NCBI GenBank assembly: GCA_021151765.1
Contig: JAGKWR010000009.1
Coordinates: forward strand, 1 to 64,000
DNA from: Alphaproteobacteria bacterium
Lineage (GTDB): Bacteria > Pseudomonadota > Alphaproteobacteria > Rickettsiales > UBA1997
Direction: 5' to 3'
DNA: 64,000 nt
This document shows, piece by piece, positions 25,309-34,821 of the stretch (within the stretch, counting starts at the first letter, position 1; the number at the start of each line of letters is the position of its first letter). The notes beneath the pieces were generated by a model, which was not told the DNA's origin, did no database searches, and was given only the letters and a program-made list of their open reading frames with translations. The translations under genes were made by a program, and so were the position numbers.

Positions 25309-25851
25309 TTAAATCCCGCGTCCGCCTTTATTTTCATGGCTGCGATCTTGCTTCATATTTCTTAGTCTTGCGACATAACCCATATTATCAAAATCACTGC
25401 CTTCAGATTTCTTGCTTTGATTTTCAATCGCAGCACCAGCAGCTTCAGCATGATGTTTTGCCGCTCTTTTTTTTGCTAAACGATCGCGCTTTTGTTTCCA
25501 CACGACTGATTTCATGGAAGTAGTATTAAAAGTGTCTGTTGAACCCATCTTATCTACTTCTTCAGAACGATCATCCCAAACATCTTTGTTACTATTTTCT
25601 TTTTGCTCTTCATCTTCCAAGCCACCAACTTCGCGATCTAAATTTCGCTGTTGATTGCTTTCCGGCTTAATTGCATTTTGCGAACTAGCTTCAATATTTT
25701 CTGTATTTTGGCTTTTATTCGCTTCTTCTTGTGGTTGTTCAACTATTTCTTTTTTGATGAATTTTTGATCATCATCTTCTTCTTTTTTACTATCGCTTTG
25801 AATTTGTTGCATAGCTTGAGCTAGTAGTTGGCGATTTGATAATTCAGCCAT
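25309..25851 (-). CDS. Hypothetical charged, probably disordered protein
   Basis: 180 residues, rich in Glu, Lys, Gln, Asn and Ser with almost no hydrophobic core. A short helical start (ELSNRQLLAQAMQQIQSD) and a conserved-looking end (MKSVVWKQKRDRLAKKRAAKHHAEA, split by gaps, and NMGYVARLRNMKQD) frame a low-complexity middle. No Cys, no signal, no membrane helix. I do not recognise a family. It follows mfd by 2 bp on the same strand, so it is probably made from the dnaE-mfd transcript. The gene is likely real given its length and codon pattern. Confidence 0.6.
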   Translation of the reverse strand: MAELSNRQLLAQAMQQIQSDSKKEEDDDQKFIKKEIVEQPQEEANKSQNTENIEASSQNAIKPESNQQRNLDREVGGLEDEEQKENSNKDVWDDRSEEVDKMGSTDTFNTTSMKSVVWKQKRDRLAKKRAAKHHAEAAGAAIENQSKKSEGSDFDNMGYVARLRNMKQDRSHENKGGRGI

Positions 25852-25853
25852 AT

Positions 25854-28800
25854 TTAAAGAAGTTTTTGCAGTTGTTCAATTACGCGTTGTGCGGCGACAA
25901 TTTTGTTGTCTGGATTTTTAATATCGCAAACGAAAAGAATTTTATGACCTTGATGAATTTTGATCTGGTTCTTGCTTGAAAACACCATTTTCAAAAGTGC
26001 ATCAGGATTGGCGAATTTATTGTCTTTGAAGCTGATTAGAATTCCGTCAGAAATTGTTTCGATACGCTCAACTCCAACTTTGCGGCAAGATGATTTTAAG
26101 CGCGCCACTTCCATCAAATTTTTGACTTCCTGCGGCAATTTTCCGAAACGATCATTCATTTCGTTGGATAAATCTTCTTCATCTTCCAAATTTTTGATTG
26201 CTGAAATCTTTTTGTAGAAACTCATGCGCAGCGACAAATCAGGCATATATTCTTCTGGAATCAGCAAGGAAATTCCGAGTTTGATTGAAACTGAGAAGTC
26301 GAGATCAACGCTGACAATTTCATTATTTTCAGATTTAATTGCCGGAGAATTTTTCAACTCCTCAATAGTTTCGAGCAACATTTGTTGATAAAGTTCAACG
26401 CCGGTTTCATTGATGTGGCCGGATTGTTCATCGCCAAGTAAATTACCGCTGCCGCGAATATCCATGTCGTGAGTTGCAACAGTGAAGCCAACGCCGAGCG
26501 AATCGAGATTTTGCATCACTTCCAATTTTTTGCGCGATTCGTCAGAAACTCTGCGATTATCGAGCATGAAATAGCAGTAAGCGCGCATTTTGCCGCGACC
26601 AACACGACCGCGTAGTTGGTAAAGTTGCGATAAGCCAAACATTTCGGATTTGTAAATAATCATGGTGTTGGCGTCAGAAACGTCGATTCCTGATTCGACA
26701 ATTGTGGTGGAAAGCAACATGTCGATTTTGCCGTCGACAAAATCATTCATAATTTGATCGAGTTTGCTTGGCGGCATTTGGCCGTGAGCACTGGTGATTT
26801 TGATTTCAGGAAGCAGAATTTTCAAACGCGGTTCGATTTCTTCCAAATCGCGAATGCGTGGCACCACGAAGAAAACGCGACCACCGCGATTATGTTCACG
26901 CATCACAGCTTCGCGGACGATTACTGAATCGTAAGGCATTACGAAATTGCGTACTGCCAAACGATCAAGCGGCGGAGTTGAAATTAAACTCAAATCTTTC
27001 ACGCCAGTCAGCGACATTTGCAACGTGCGCGGAATTGGTGTGGCAGAAAGCGTCAAAACGTGAACTTCGTTACGCATTTCTTTCAAACGCTCTTTTTGAG
27101 CGACGCCGAAATGTTGTTCTTCGTCAATTATGACCAATCCAAGATTTTTGAATTCGATCGATTTTTGTAAAATAGCATGAGTTCCAATCACAATTTGCGC
27201 TTCATTTGCGGCAATTTGTGCGCGCACTTCTTTGGCTTTGGCCGGAGTTACTAAACGTGAAAGCTGTACAATTTTTACGTCACTTCCTTCAAATCTTTTC
27301 GAAAAATTCTTGAAATGTTGACGAGCAAGCAAAGTAGTCGGAGCAACAACAGCAACTTGCGCTTTATTGTTTTCACTTCCTACAACAATAGCCGCAGCAC
27401 GCAGCGCCACTTCAGTTTTGCCGAAACCAACGTCACCACAAATTAAACGATCCATCGGTGAACCTTTGCGCAAATCTTCCTCAACTTCTTCAATCGCGCG
27501 CATTTGATCTTCAGTTTCGACAAAGCCAAAGCGATTGCGGAATTCATCGTAAAAATGTTGTTCTGGTGTGAAAGCTGATGCTTTTTTCAAGTGACGTGCA
27601 GCAGCGATTTTCAATAATTCTTCCGCGGCAACTTTGATGCGTTTACGAACTTTATCGCGACGATTTTTCCACGCAGCAACGCCCAAACGATCAAGTTGAA
27701 TCAGCGGGTTGTCGGCGCCGTAGCGAGTGATTAAACCGATATCGTCAACGGGAACGAATAAAGTGTCGTTGCCGCCATATTCGATTTTGATCATGTCGCT
27801 TTTAATATTTCCGGCGCTGATAGTTTGAATGCCTTGGAAGCGGCCAATACCATGATCGCGATGCACAATCAACTCGCCGGCTTGAATCGTTAAACCTTCT
27901 TCAATTAATCGTTGGGAAGCGGCGCGGCTACTTTTTTTGCGGACGATTTTTTCACCAAAAATTGCTTGTTCACCAATCAACATTTGGTCAGTAGTTTCAA
28001 AACCAAAATGCAGCGGAAGAACTATTGTGGGACATTTCAGGTTGTAATCTGGAAGTAGTTTCGCAACACGATCTTTGAAAGCTTCGCTTAAGCAAGCGAT
28101 GACGAATTTTTTGCCGGCAGTGTATTCTTTTAGAAGTTCCAACGGATCACGTTGATTGGTTTTGCCAGCTAAAGCGAAATCAGGAATCGCTTTGATTTCG
28201 AGATCTAAAATACGCTGATTTTTGTCAGCTTCGTCAAATTGGTTGAACTGAATGGCAGTTTGTTTGGCGAGTTTGTCACGTAAATCAGCGGCGCTGAAAT
28301 AAAGCAATTCCGGCTTAATTGGGTTATAAATTATGCCGTCTTTGATTTTTTGTTCGGCGACGCGAGCTTGATAATATTCGTTGACTAGTTCGTCGCGATG
28401 TTTGGCAAAGGTAAAAATTTTATCGCTGAAGAAAATTGCTGGCTGACGCAAATAATCAAAAAAACTGGAAAGTTCTTCTTCAAAGAAAAGTGGTAACCAA
28501 TTTTCCATGCCAGAATAAGTGCGCATTTCCGAAATCGCCGAGTAAAGATGATCGTCTACGGCGGCACCAAAACTGGCGCGATATTTTTGACGGAAAGTTT
28601 CTACCGATTTTTTGCTCATGATCACTTCGTTGCTCGGCAAAATTTCCAGTGACTTTACCGATTCTTGGGTCATTTGTGTTAAAGGATCGAAGACTTTGAT
28701 CGATTCAACTTCTTCACCGAAAAAATCGATGCGATAACCAATTAAATCTGCGGCTTGTTGCATCACCAAATCAACGATACCGCCACGCACCGCAAATTCG

Positions 28801-29285
28801 CCAACATCATTGGCGCAAGCTTGGCGTTCATAACCTTTGGAAACCAAAACTTCGGCGATTTGCGTAATCGAAATTTTGCTGCCAACTTGTAAATAAAGTC
28901 CTAAATCCTTGATCTGTTTAGGCTGAATCGTTTTTTGTAAAATTGCATTGATACCGGCAATAACGAAAAATTTTTGGCCATCTTTACGTGTGATTAATTT
29001 GTAAAGCGTCTTGATGCGTTCTGATAAAATTGCCGCTTTTGGCGATGCACGATCATAAGGCAGAGAATCCCAAGCCGGAAAAACCAAGATTTGCGTGTCT
29101 GGTGCAAAAAACTGAATTTGCTTTTGGACCATCTCAATTTCAGCGTCATTTTGGGCGATGAAAAGCGTGTCAGAATCGGGAAAATTTTTAGCAATTTCGG
29201 CAGTCAAAAAAACCTGCGCATCCGCAGGAGTTTTGATTAAAACACAAGATTCTTTGATTTGTTTTAGCTTAACTTTGTAATCCAT
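25854..29285 (-). CDS. mfd: Transcription-repair coupling factor Mfd
   Basis: 1143 residues, full length. Domains in order: UvrB-like N-terminal part (FPAWDSLPYDRASP), the RNA-polymerase interaction domain of CarD/RID type (GELIVHRDHGIGRFQGI, about 470-540), RecG-like helicase lobes with Walker A GDVGFGKTEVALRAA, DEEQHFG, the SATPIPRTLQMSL motif, RVGRGK, and the C-terminal TRCF domain. It removes stalled RNA polymerase and recruits UvrA. Starts one base after the premature end of dnaE, an unusual neighbour. Confidence 0.97.
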   Translation of the reverse strand: MDYKVKLKQIKESCVLIKTPADAQVFLTAEIAKNFPDSDTLFIAQNDAEIEMVQKQIQFFAPDTQILVFPAWDSLPYDRASPKAAILSERIKTLYKLITRKDGQKFFVIAGINAILQKTIQPKQIKDLGLYLQVGSKISITQIAEVLVSKGYERQACANDVGEFAVRGGIVDLVMQQAADLIGYRIDFFGEEVESIKVFDPLTQMTQESVKSLEILPSNEVIMSKKSVETFRQKYRASFGAAVDDHLYSAISEMRTYSGMENWLPLFFEEELSSFFDYLRQPAIFFSDKIFTFAKHRDELVNEYYQARVAEQKIKDGIIYNPIKPELLYFSAADLRDKLAKQTAIQFNQFDEADKNQRILDLEIKAIPDFALAGKTNQRDPLELLKEYTAGKKFVIACLSEAFKDRVAKLLPDYNLKCPTIVLPLHFGFETTDQMLIGEQAIFGEKIVRKKSSRAASQRLIEEGLTIQAGELIVHRDHGIGRFQGIQTISAGNIKSDMIKIEYGGNDTLFVPVDDIGLITRYGADNPLIQLDRLGVAAWKNRRDKVRKRIKVAAEELLKIAAARHLKKASAFTPEQHFYDEFRNRFGFVETEDQMRAIEEVEEDLRKGSPMDRLICGDVGFGKTEVALRAAAIVVGSENNKAQVAVVAPTTLLARQHFKNFSKRFEGSDVKIVQLSRLVTPAKAKEVRAQIAANEAQIVIGTHAILQKSIEFKNLGLVIIDEEQHFGVAQKERLKEMRNEVHVLTLSATPIPRTLQMSLTGVKDLSLISTPPLDRLAVRNFVMPYDSVIVREAVMREHNRGGRVFFVVPRIRDLEEIEPRLKILLPEIKITSAHGQMPPSKLDQIMNDFVDGKIDMLLSTTIVESGIDVSDANTMIIYKSEMFGLSQLYQLRGRVGRGKMRAYCYFMLDNRRVSDESRKKLEVMQNLDSLGVGFTVATHDMDIRGSGNLLGDEQSGHINETGVELYQQMLLETIEELKNSPAIKSENNEIVSVDLDFSVSIKLGISLLIPEEYMPDLSLRMSFYKKISAIKNLEDEEDLSNEMNDRFGKLPQEVKNLMEVARLKSSCRKVGVERIETISDGILISFKDNKFANPDALLKMVFSSKNQIKIHQGHKILFVCDIKNPDNKIVAAQRVIEQLQKLL

Positions 29286-29286
29286 T

Positions 29287-31779
29287 TTAAGAAATTTTTT
29301 CGACTGAGAAATAAGCCTCGCTAGAATTTATATCTGGGGGCAGAATTGCGATGCCTTGTGATTTGGCGGCTTGCAGGAAGATGTTGATTTTGTCGGTGTT
29401 GTCGATCTCTAAATTAATTGAAGCGGTGAAAAATTCGACAGGGTAGTGCGCTTTCAAATAAGCGGTTTGGTAAGAAATTAAAGCGTAAGCCGCAGCGTGA
29501 GATTTGTTGAAACCGTAGCCCGCGAATTTGTCGACGAGGTCAAAAATTTCGCCCGCTTGTTTTTCCGGCACGTTGTTTTTCATGGCGCCTTCAACGAAAA
29601 TAGCGCGCTGTTTGTCCATTTCTTCTTTGATTTTTTTACCCATAGCGCGACGAAGCAAATCAGCGCCGCCCAAGGTGTATCCTGCCAAAACGCGGGCGAT
29701 TTCCATAACTTGTTCTTGGTAAACAATTACACCGTAAGTTTCTTTCAAAGTATTTTCCAAAAGCGGGTGCGGATATTCGATTTTTTCCAATCCGTGTTTA
29801 CGGCGAATATAGGTTGGAATGTTGTCCATCGGGCCTGGGCGATACAGCGAAATAAGGGCGATAATATCTTCAATTTTATCAGATTTCATTTGGCGCAGAA
29901 CAGAACGCATTCCCGAAGACTCGATTTGGAAAACGCCGATCGAGTCGCCTTTGGCCAACATGTCGAAGGTTTTTTTGTCGTCTAAACGAATGTTGGAAAT
30001 GTCGATTTTAACGCCGCGAGTTTTTTCGATTAATTTTACAGCTTCGGAAATTGTGGTCAGAGTTTTCAATCCCAAAAAGTCGAACTTAACCAAGCCAGCA
30101 CTTTCCGCATATTTCATCGAATAACCAACCGCTGGCATTTCTGAGCCTTCGTCGTTGTAGAGCGCACAAATTTCGTGGAGCGGTTTATCACCAATCACCA
30201 CGCCAGCAGCGTGAGTTGAGGCATGGCGGTTCAAGCCTTCAAGTTTTAAACCAATATCAACCAATTTATTGACTTGCGGATCTTCCAAAATGGCTTGCTG
30301 CAAGTCTTTGTCCATTTCAATGGCCTTTTCCAAAGTTACGGCTTCGATGGCGTTAAATGGAATCAATTTACAAATGCGATCAACTTGGTTGTAAGCCATT
30401 TGTAAAACGCGGCCAACGTCTTTTAGCACAGCGCGTGCCTGCAATTTTCCGAAAGTTATAATTTGTGCGACATATTCGCGGCCATATTTTTTTTGTACGT
30501 AATCGATCACTTCGTCACGGCGCGATTGGCAAAAATCGACGTCAAAATCGGGCATTGAAACACGATCAGGATTCAAAAAACGTTCAAAAAGAAGTCCGAA
30601 ACGAATCGGATCAAGATCGGTAATTTGCAGCGCCCAAGCCACAATTGAACCAGCACCAGAACCACGTCCTGGGCCGACAGGAATATCATTATTTTTAGCC
30701 CATTTGATGAAGTCGGATACGATCAAGAAATAGCCATCGAACTGCATTTTGGTGATGACGGAAACCTCAAAATCAAGGCGCGCGAAATATTGTTGGCGCA
30801 GTTCCTGTTGAGTTGTTGCGGCAATTTCTTCAACCGCAAATTTACGTTGAAGGCGCATTTCCAAACCTTCTGAAGCTTGTTTTTTCAACTCTGCCGCTTC
30901 GTTGAAATCAGCGGAATTATTGAAGCGCGGCAAAGTTGGTGGGCGTTCAAAGGCCATGATGTGGCACTTTTTAGCGATATTAACCGTATTTTCGATGGCT
31001 TCGGGAATATCGCTGAATAATTCTTCAAGCTCTTGCGGAGATTTAAAATATTGCTCTGGTGAATTTTTTTTGCGATCAGCTTCCAAGAAAAATCTACCTT
31101 CGCCAATACAGCTCAAAATATCTTGTGCTTCGTGCATTTCGCGACTCAAAAAATAAACGTCGTTGGTTGCAACTAAAGGCAGATTATTTTTGAAAGCGAG
31201 ATCGATAAATTTAGCTTCGAGTTTTTCTTCAATTGCAGTGTTATGGCGGGTGATTTCGATGTAAAAATTATTGGGAAAAGTTTGCGCTAATTGTTTGACG
31301 ACATCGTTAAGTTTATTGTCTTGGTTGTTGTTTATCAGCTTGGCTAAAGGACCTTCAGCTCCGCCAGATAAAGCGATTAAACCGGCGGATTTTTCAGCCA
31401 AAAGTTCGAAAGAAATGTGTGGAGATAAACCATTTTCTCTGTTTAAAAAGCTGTGCGAAACCAAATACATCAAGTTTTTGTAGCCTTCGTCATTGTGAGC
31501 AATTAAAGGCAATTTCGAAAAAGAATTTTCGATGTCGAGATTGGATAAGTTTTTTTGATTCGGATCGTTGAAGCGAATTAATATTTCACAGCCAATAATT
31601 GGTTGAATTCCTGCTTTTTTGCAGGCTGAAGAAAACTCAAGCGCGGCGAAAAGATTTTGGCTGTCCATTATGCCAATTGCGGGAATTTTGAAGCTTTCTG
31701 CGCGTTTGATTAAATCTGGAATTTTAATCGCACCTTGGCAAAGCGAGTAGGTTGTGTGATTTCGTAAAGGAATGAACAT
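29287..31779 (-). CDS. dnaE: DNA polymerase III alpha subunit, C-terminally truncated
   Basis: 830 residues against about 1150-1180 in full DnaE. PHP domain (about 1-200) and the polymerase palm, thumb and fingers are present, with catalytic D413 and D415 in MPDFDVDFC and the third Asp in KFDFLGLKTLT; VGPGRGSGAGSIVAWAL is intact. The frame stops after LPPDINSSEAYFSVEKIS, where homologues continue with a YALGAIKNVG-type strand. The HhH region, the beta-clamp binding motif, the OB-fold and the tau-binding tail are missing, and mfd begins one base later, so no remnant remains. A split gene, a deletion or an assembly join could explain this. Confidence 0.88.
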   Translation of the reverse strand: MFIPLRNHTTYSLCQGAIKIPDLIKRAESFKIPAIGIMDSQNLFAALEFSSACKKAGIQPIIGCEILIRFNDPNQKNLSNLDIENSFSKLPLIAHNDEGYKNLMYLVSHSFLNRENGLSPHISFELLAEKSAGLIALSGGAEGPLAKLINNNQDNKLNDVVKQLAQTFPNNFYIEITRHNTAIEEKLEAKFIDLAFKNNLPLVATNDVYFLSREMHEAQDILSCIGEGRFFLEADRKKNSPEQYFKSPQELEELFSDIPEAIENTVNIAKKCHIMAFERPPTLPRFNNSADFNEAAELKKQASEGLEMRLQRKFAVEEIAATTQQELRQQYFARLDFEVSVITKMQFDGYFLIVSDFIKWAKNNDIPVGPGRGSGAGSIVAWALQITDLDPIRFGLLFERFLNPDRVSMPDFDVDFCQSRRDEVIDYVQKKYGREYVAQIITFGKLQARAVLKDVGRVLQMAYNQVDRICKLIPFNAIEAVTLEKAIEMDKDLQQAILEDPQVNKLVDIGLKLEGLNRHASTHAAGVVIGDKPLHEICALYNDEGSEMPAVGYSMKYAESAGLVKFDFLGLKTLTTISEAVKLIEKTRGVKIDISNIRLDDKKTFDMLAKGDSIGVFQIESSGMRSVLRQMKSDKIEDIIALISLYRPGPMDNIPTYIRRKHGLEKIEYPHPLLENTLKETYGVIVYQEQVMEIARVLAGYTLGGADLLRRAMGKKIKEEMDKQRAIFVEGAMKNNVPEKQAGEIFDLVDKFAGYGFNKSHAAAYALISYQTAYLKAHYPVEFFTASINLEIDNTDKINIFLQAAKSQGIAILPPDINSSEAYFSVEKIS

Positions 31780-31935
31780 TTTTGAGAAATAAGCTGGAAA
31801 AATTTATTGGCTAATAATCAAAATTTTTTGCCAGAAGTTCAATCGAAAAAATAGTTCTTTATCACGATTTAAGGGCTTTTTAAGAAAGTATTCTGATTTT
31901 GTTTAAAAAATTATTAATCCTCAATTTTCACAATT

Positions 31936-32601
31936 ATGCGCATACTTTTATTGGAAGATGATTTGATGCTGGGTAAAGCGATTAAAAATGCGCTGGAATC
32001 TTCAAATTATGTCGCGGATTGGGTTACTACTTTTGAAGATTGTGAAGCGGCTTTGAAGACGACCAATTTTGAAATTGTGCTTTTAGACATCAATTTGCCG
32101 CAAGGTTCAGGTTTGGATATTTTGAAGAAATTGCGTTTGGCGAAAAGTCCGATTCCGGTTTTGATTTTGACAGCGCGCGATTCGGTTGCGCAAAAAATTG
32201 AAGGTTTAGATTTGGGCGCTGACGATTATTTGTCGAAACCATTTGATATTGAAGAATTATTCGCGCGCATTCGTTCTTTGGTGCGTCGTAGCAAAGGAAT
32301 TGCAACCACAGTTTTGCAATGCAGAGATATTGAGTTGAATCCGGCGAATTTTACGGTGAGCAAATTGGGAGAGAAAATTGAAGTTTCCCCTAAGGAATTT
32401 ATGATTCTTAAGTTTTTAATGGAAAATCTAGGAAAAGTTATTTCGCGTCCGCGTTTAGAAGAATTGCTATATAGTTGGGACAACAGCGTTGAAAGCAATG
32501 CAGTTGAAGTTCATATTCATCATTTACGAAAAAAATTAGGCAAAGATTTTATCAAAACTTCTCGTGGTTTTGGATATGTAATCGAAAAAAATAATGACTA
32601 A
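31936..32601 (+). CDS. OmpR-family response regulator
   Basis: 221 residues. Receiver domain with acidic pocket LLLEDDL, phospho-acceptor D51 in IVLLDINLPQGSG, and the conserved Lys in DDYLSKPF; C-terminal winged helix with LMENLGKVISRPRLEELLY and VEVHIHHLRKKLG, RGFGYV. The QseB/PmrA-like branch fits best. Followed 16 bp later by its sensor kinase. The 156 bp upstream, shared with divergent dnaE, should hold its promoter. Confidence 0.93.
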   Translation: MRILLLEDDLMLGKAIKNALESSNYVADWVTTFEDCEAALKTTNFEIVLLDINLPQGSGLDILKKLRLAKSPIPVLILTARDSVAQKIEGLDLGADDYLSKPFDIEELFARIRSLVRRSKGIATTVLQCRDIELNPANFTVSKLGEKIEVSPKEFMILKFLMENLGKVISRPRLEELLYSWDNSVESNAVEVHIHHLRKKLGKDFIKTSRGFGYVIEKNND

Positions 32602-32617
32602 AAATTGGTAAAACTTC

Positions 32618-33985
32618 GTGACTTCTTTTAGAAAAACTTCACTGAAAAGAAATTTAATCATAACTTTATCATCCCTTCTTGCTGTTGCTCTGACAATTGT
32701 TTTTTTGGTTGGATATTTTTTTGCCAGAAATGAAATAAATAAAGTTTTTGATGCTAATCTGATCAAGTCAGCAAAGTTGATTTCTAGTTTGATTGAACAC
32801 GAAATTTTGGAAGAGAAAAAATCTAAATTTGACCTAGATTTAACAGGAGTGGATGAGCAAAAAATATTCCATCGTTACGAATATAAAATTCATTCGCAAA
32901 TCTGGAATGGCGATAAATTAATCTATAATTCAAGCAAAGATTATTGTGCCGAGAAGCCAGATTATCAGGGTTTGAAAGACGTTTCATACGATAACAAAAA
33001 ATGGCGTTCTTTTGTGCTAACTGATCAAAAAGATAACGCCACAATTTTGGTGATGGAACAAGATGAGATAAGAGATGAGTTGACCAACGAAATTATTTTT
33101 TCGTTATTTTTGCCTTTGATGTTTTCTTTCGTTTTGTTGTTTTTGATCATCGTTTTGACAGTAAATAAAAGGCTGCAGCCTTTGGAAATTATGGCACAAA
33201 AAATTGCTAAAATGTCATCGAAATCTTTAAAGAAATTGAACAACAAAGAAGCGCCACTTGAGCTCGAACCTTTTATTGCTTCGTTTAATTCGCTTGTCGA
33301 TAAAGTTAGTGATTCGATGGTTTTGGAAAGAAGATTTACCGATTACGCGGCGCACGAGCTGAAAACACCACTTGCAGCTGTAAAAATTCAATCACAACTT
33401 TTGCAAAAAATTAAAGATCCGCAAAAACAAATTGAGTATTTACAAGATTTAACTGATGGCGTTGAGCGCATGACTCACATGGTTAATCAGCTTTTGACTT
33501 TAACCAGATTAGAGCCAGAAAATAATCAAATTCAGAGAGAGGATTTTTCGTTAAAACATCTGATTGAAAGCATTATCGAACTTTATTCAAAGCAAGTTAA
33601 CAATCACAATGTTACGCTGAATTTTGAATCTGATGCCAATCAAGATTTTGTGATTAGCGCCAATAAAACTTACATCGAAATTATGGTGCGTAATCTTATT
33701 GATAACGCCATCAAATACAGTCCAGAAAATGAAAAAGTGCAGGTGGAATTGCAGAAAAATAATCGTAGAATTATTTTAGCTATTACCAATAAAGGCGCGA
33801 CAATTAGTGAAGCAGAACAGGATAAATTATTCGACAATTTCTACCGTGCCAATATCGTCAGTCACCAAAACAAACAAGGAAGCGGACTTGGTTTAGCAAT
33901 TGTGAAAAAAATTGCTGATTTGCACGAAGCTAAAATAATTTTTACTTCAAGAAATAGTGTGAACAAAGTTGAAATTAGATTTTAA
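32618..33985 (+). CDS. Two-component sensor histidine kinase (TctE/QseC-like)
   Basis: 455 residues with a GTG start. Two membrane helices (about 11-36 and 160-182) enclose a periplasmic sensor domain of about 120 residues like the 2CSK_N type; then HAMP, HisKA with H246 in YAAHELKTPLAAV, and the HATPase domain with NLIDNAIKYSP and GSGLGLAIVKKIA. Cognate kinase of the preceding regulator. The signal is not known; related systems respond to metals or carboxylates, but nothing in the sequence decides it. Ends before a strong terminator. Confidence 0.92.
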   Translation: MTSFRKTSLKRNLIITLSSLLAVALTIVFLVGYFFARNEINKVFDANLIKSAKLISSLIEHEILEEKKSKFDLDLTGVDEQKIFHRYEYKIHSQIWNGDKLIYNSSKDYCAEKPDYQGLKDVSYDNKKWRSFVLTDQKDNATILVMEQDEIRDELTNEIIFSLFLPLMFSFVLLFLIIVLTVNKRLQPLEIMAQKIAKMSSKSLKKLNNKEAPLELEPFIASFNSLVDKVSDSMVLERRFTDYAAHELKTPLAAVKIQSQLLQKIKDPQKQIEYLQDLTDGVERMTHMVNQLLTLTRLEPENNQIQREDFSLKHLIESIIELYSKQVNNHNVTLNFESDANQDFVISANKTYIEIMVRNLIDNAIKYSPENEKVQVELQKNNRRIILAITNKGATISEAEQDKLFDNFYRANIVSHQNKQGSGLGLAIVKKIADLHEAKIIFTSRNSVNKVEIRF

Positions 33986-34003
33986 CTACCAATTTTTTGA
34001 CAT

Positions 34004-34042
34004 AAAAAAAGCCCTCAGATCTTTTGACCTGAGGGCTTTTTA
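34004..34042. terminator. Bidirectional intrinsic terminator between the sensor kinase and skp
   Basis: AAGCCCTCAG pairs with CTGAGGGCTT around a 10-base loop, with an A-run on the left and a T-run on the right, so it serves both convergent genes. The core resembles the terminator near 4.16 kb. Confidence 0.92.
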
Positions 34043-34062
34043 AGTAAATTAATTAAATTCAA

Positions 34063-34587
34063 TTATTCGAATTTAACATCAACTTTAGTAATTTTTTTGT
34101 TAAGTCTTTTTAAAACTTCTTCAGAAACATCTAAACCATCTTTGAAGAACAAAGTTTGAGCTGCAGGAACGATAACGTCCAAATCTTTTTCTTTAGAAAC
34201 TTCAGCGATGATTTCTTTAACTTTTTCGTTAACTTTGCTCATGCTGTCAACTGAGGCTTTTTTCAAGCTGCTTTGTTTTTTCTCAACTAAAGTTTTTAAT
34301 TCAGTAACTTTTTCTTCGAATTTTTTAGATTCTTTTTCAAAAGCTTCTTTTGAAAGAACGTTTCTTTTGCCTTCAATCTTTTTTTGCTCTGCTTCTAAAT
34401 CTTTTTGTTTTTTGTTAACTTCTTTTTGGTACTCTTCTTGTTTTTTGCTAACTTTGCTTTGGATATCACGCATTGCGGTAGATTCTTTCACGATTTTTTC
34501 AACGTCAAGAACTGCCAATGATCCGGCAAAGGCATTAAAAGAGAACAACGCGCAAGCGGTTGATAGTGCTATAAAAGTTTTTTTCAT
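34063..34587 (-). CDS. skp: Periplasmic chaperone Skp/OmpH family
   Basis: 174 residues. Cleavable signal (KKTFIALSTACALFSFNAFA) followed by AVLDVEKIVKESTAMRDIQS, the usual Skp start, then a long Lys/Glu-rich coiled coil forming the tentacle (about residues 45-125), and the closing VIVPAAQTLFFKDGLDVSEEVL. Skp holds unfolded outer-membrane proteins in the periplasm. It stands alone here instead of beside bamA and lpxD. The 234 bp upstream are without a gene. Confidence 0.9.
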   Translation of the reverse strand: MKKTFIALSTACALFSFNAFAGSLAVLDVEKIVKESTAMRDIQSKVSKKQEEYQKEVNKKQKDLEAEQKKIEGKRNVLSKEAFEKESKKFEEKVTELKTLVEKKQSSLKKASVDSMSKVNEKVKEIIAEVSKEKDLDVIVPAAQTLFFKDGLDVSEEVLKRLNKKITKVDVKFE

Positions 34588-34821
34588 TTTTACTCCTGTT
34601 GGGAATTATTGATTGTGAATTTTGTTAGTGGTGTCTTGAAATGATTGACTTCGGCGGTTTTTTCTTAAACCAAATCAAAAAGACTGGCGCAATCTATTTT
34701 CGCATTTTTTTAATTTCAAGCGACGGAATAGATAAAGTTCTTTTTTGATACTTGTAATTTCTCAAGTGCCGATTAGCTTAGAGCTTCTTCAATTTTCCGC
34801 TCTTAATTTTTTACAAAAAAA

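Noticed and set aside
29497..29985. Plus-strand 162-codon frame opposite dnaE
   Set aside because: Antisense shadow of a strongly conserved DnaE region; the real frame has full-family motifs.
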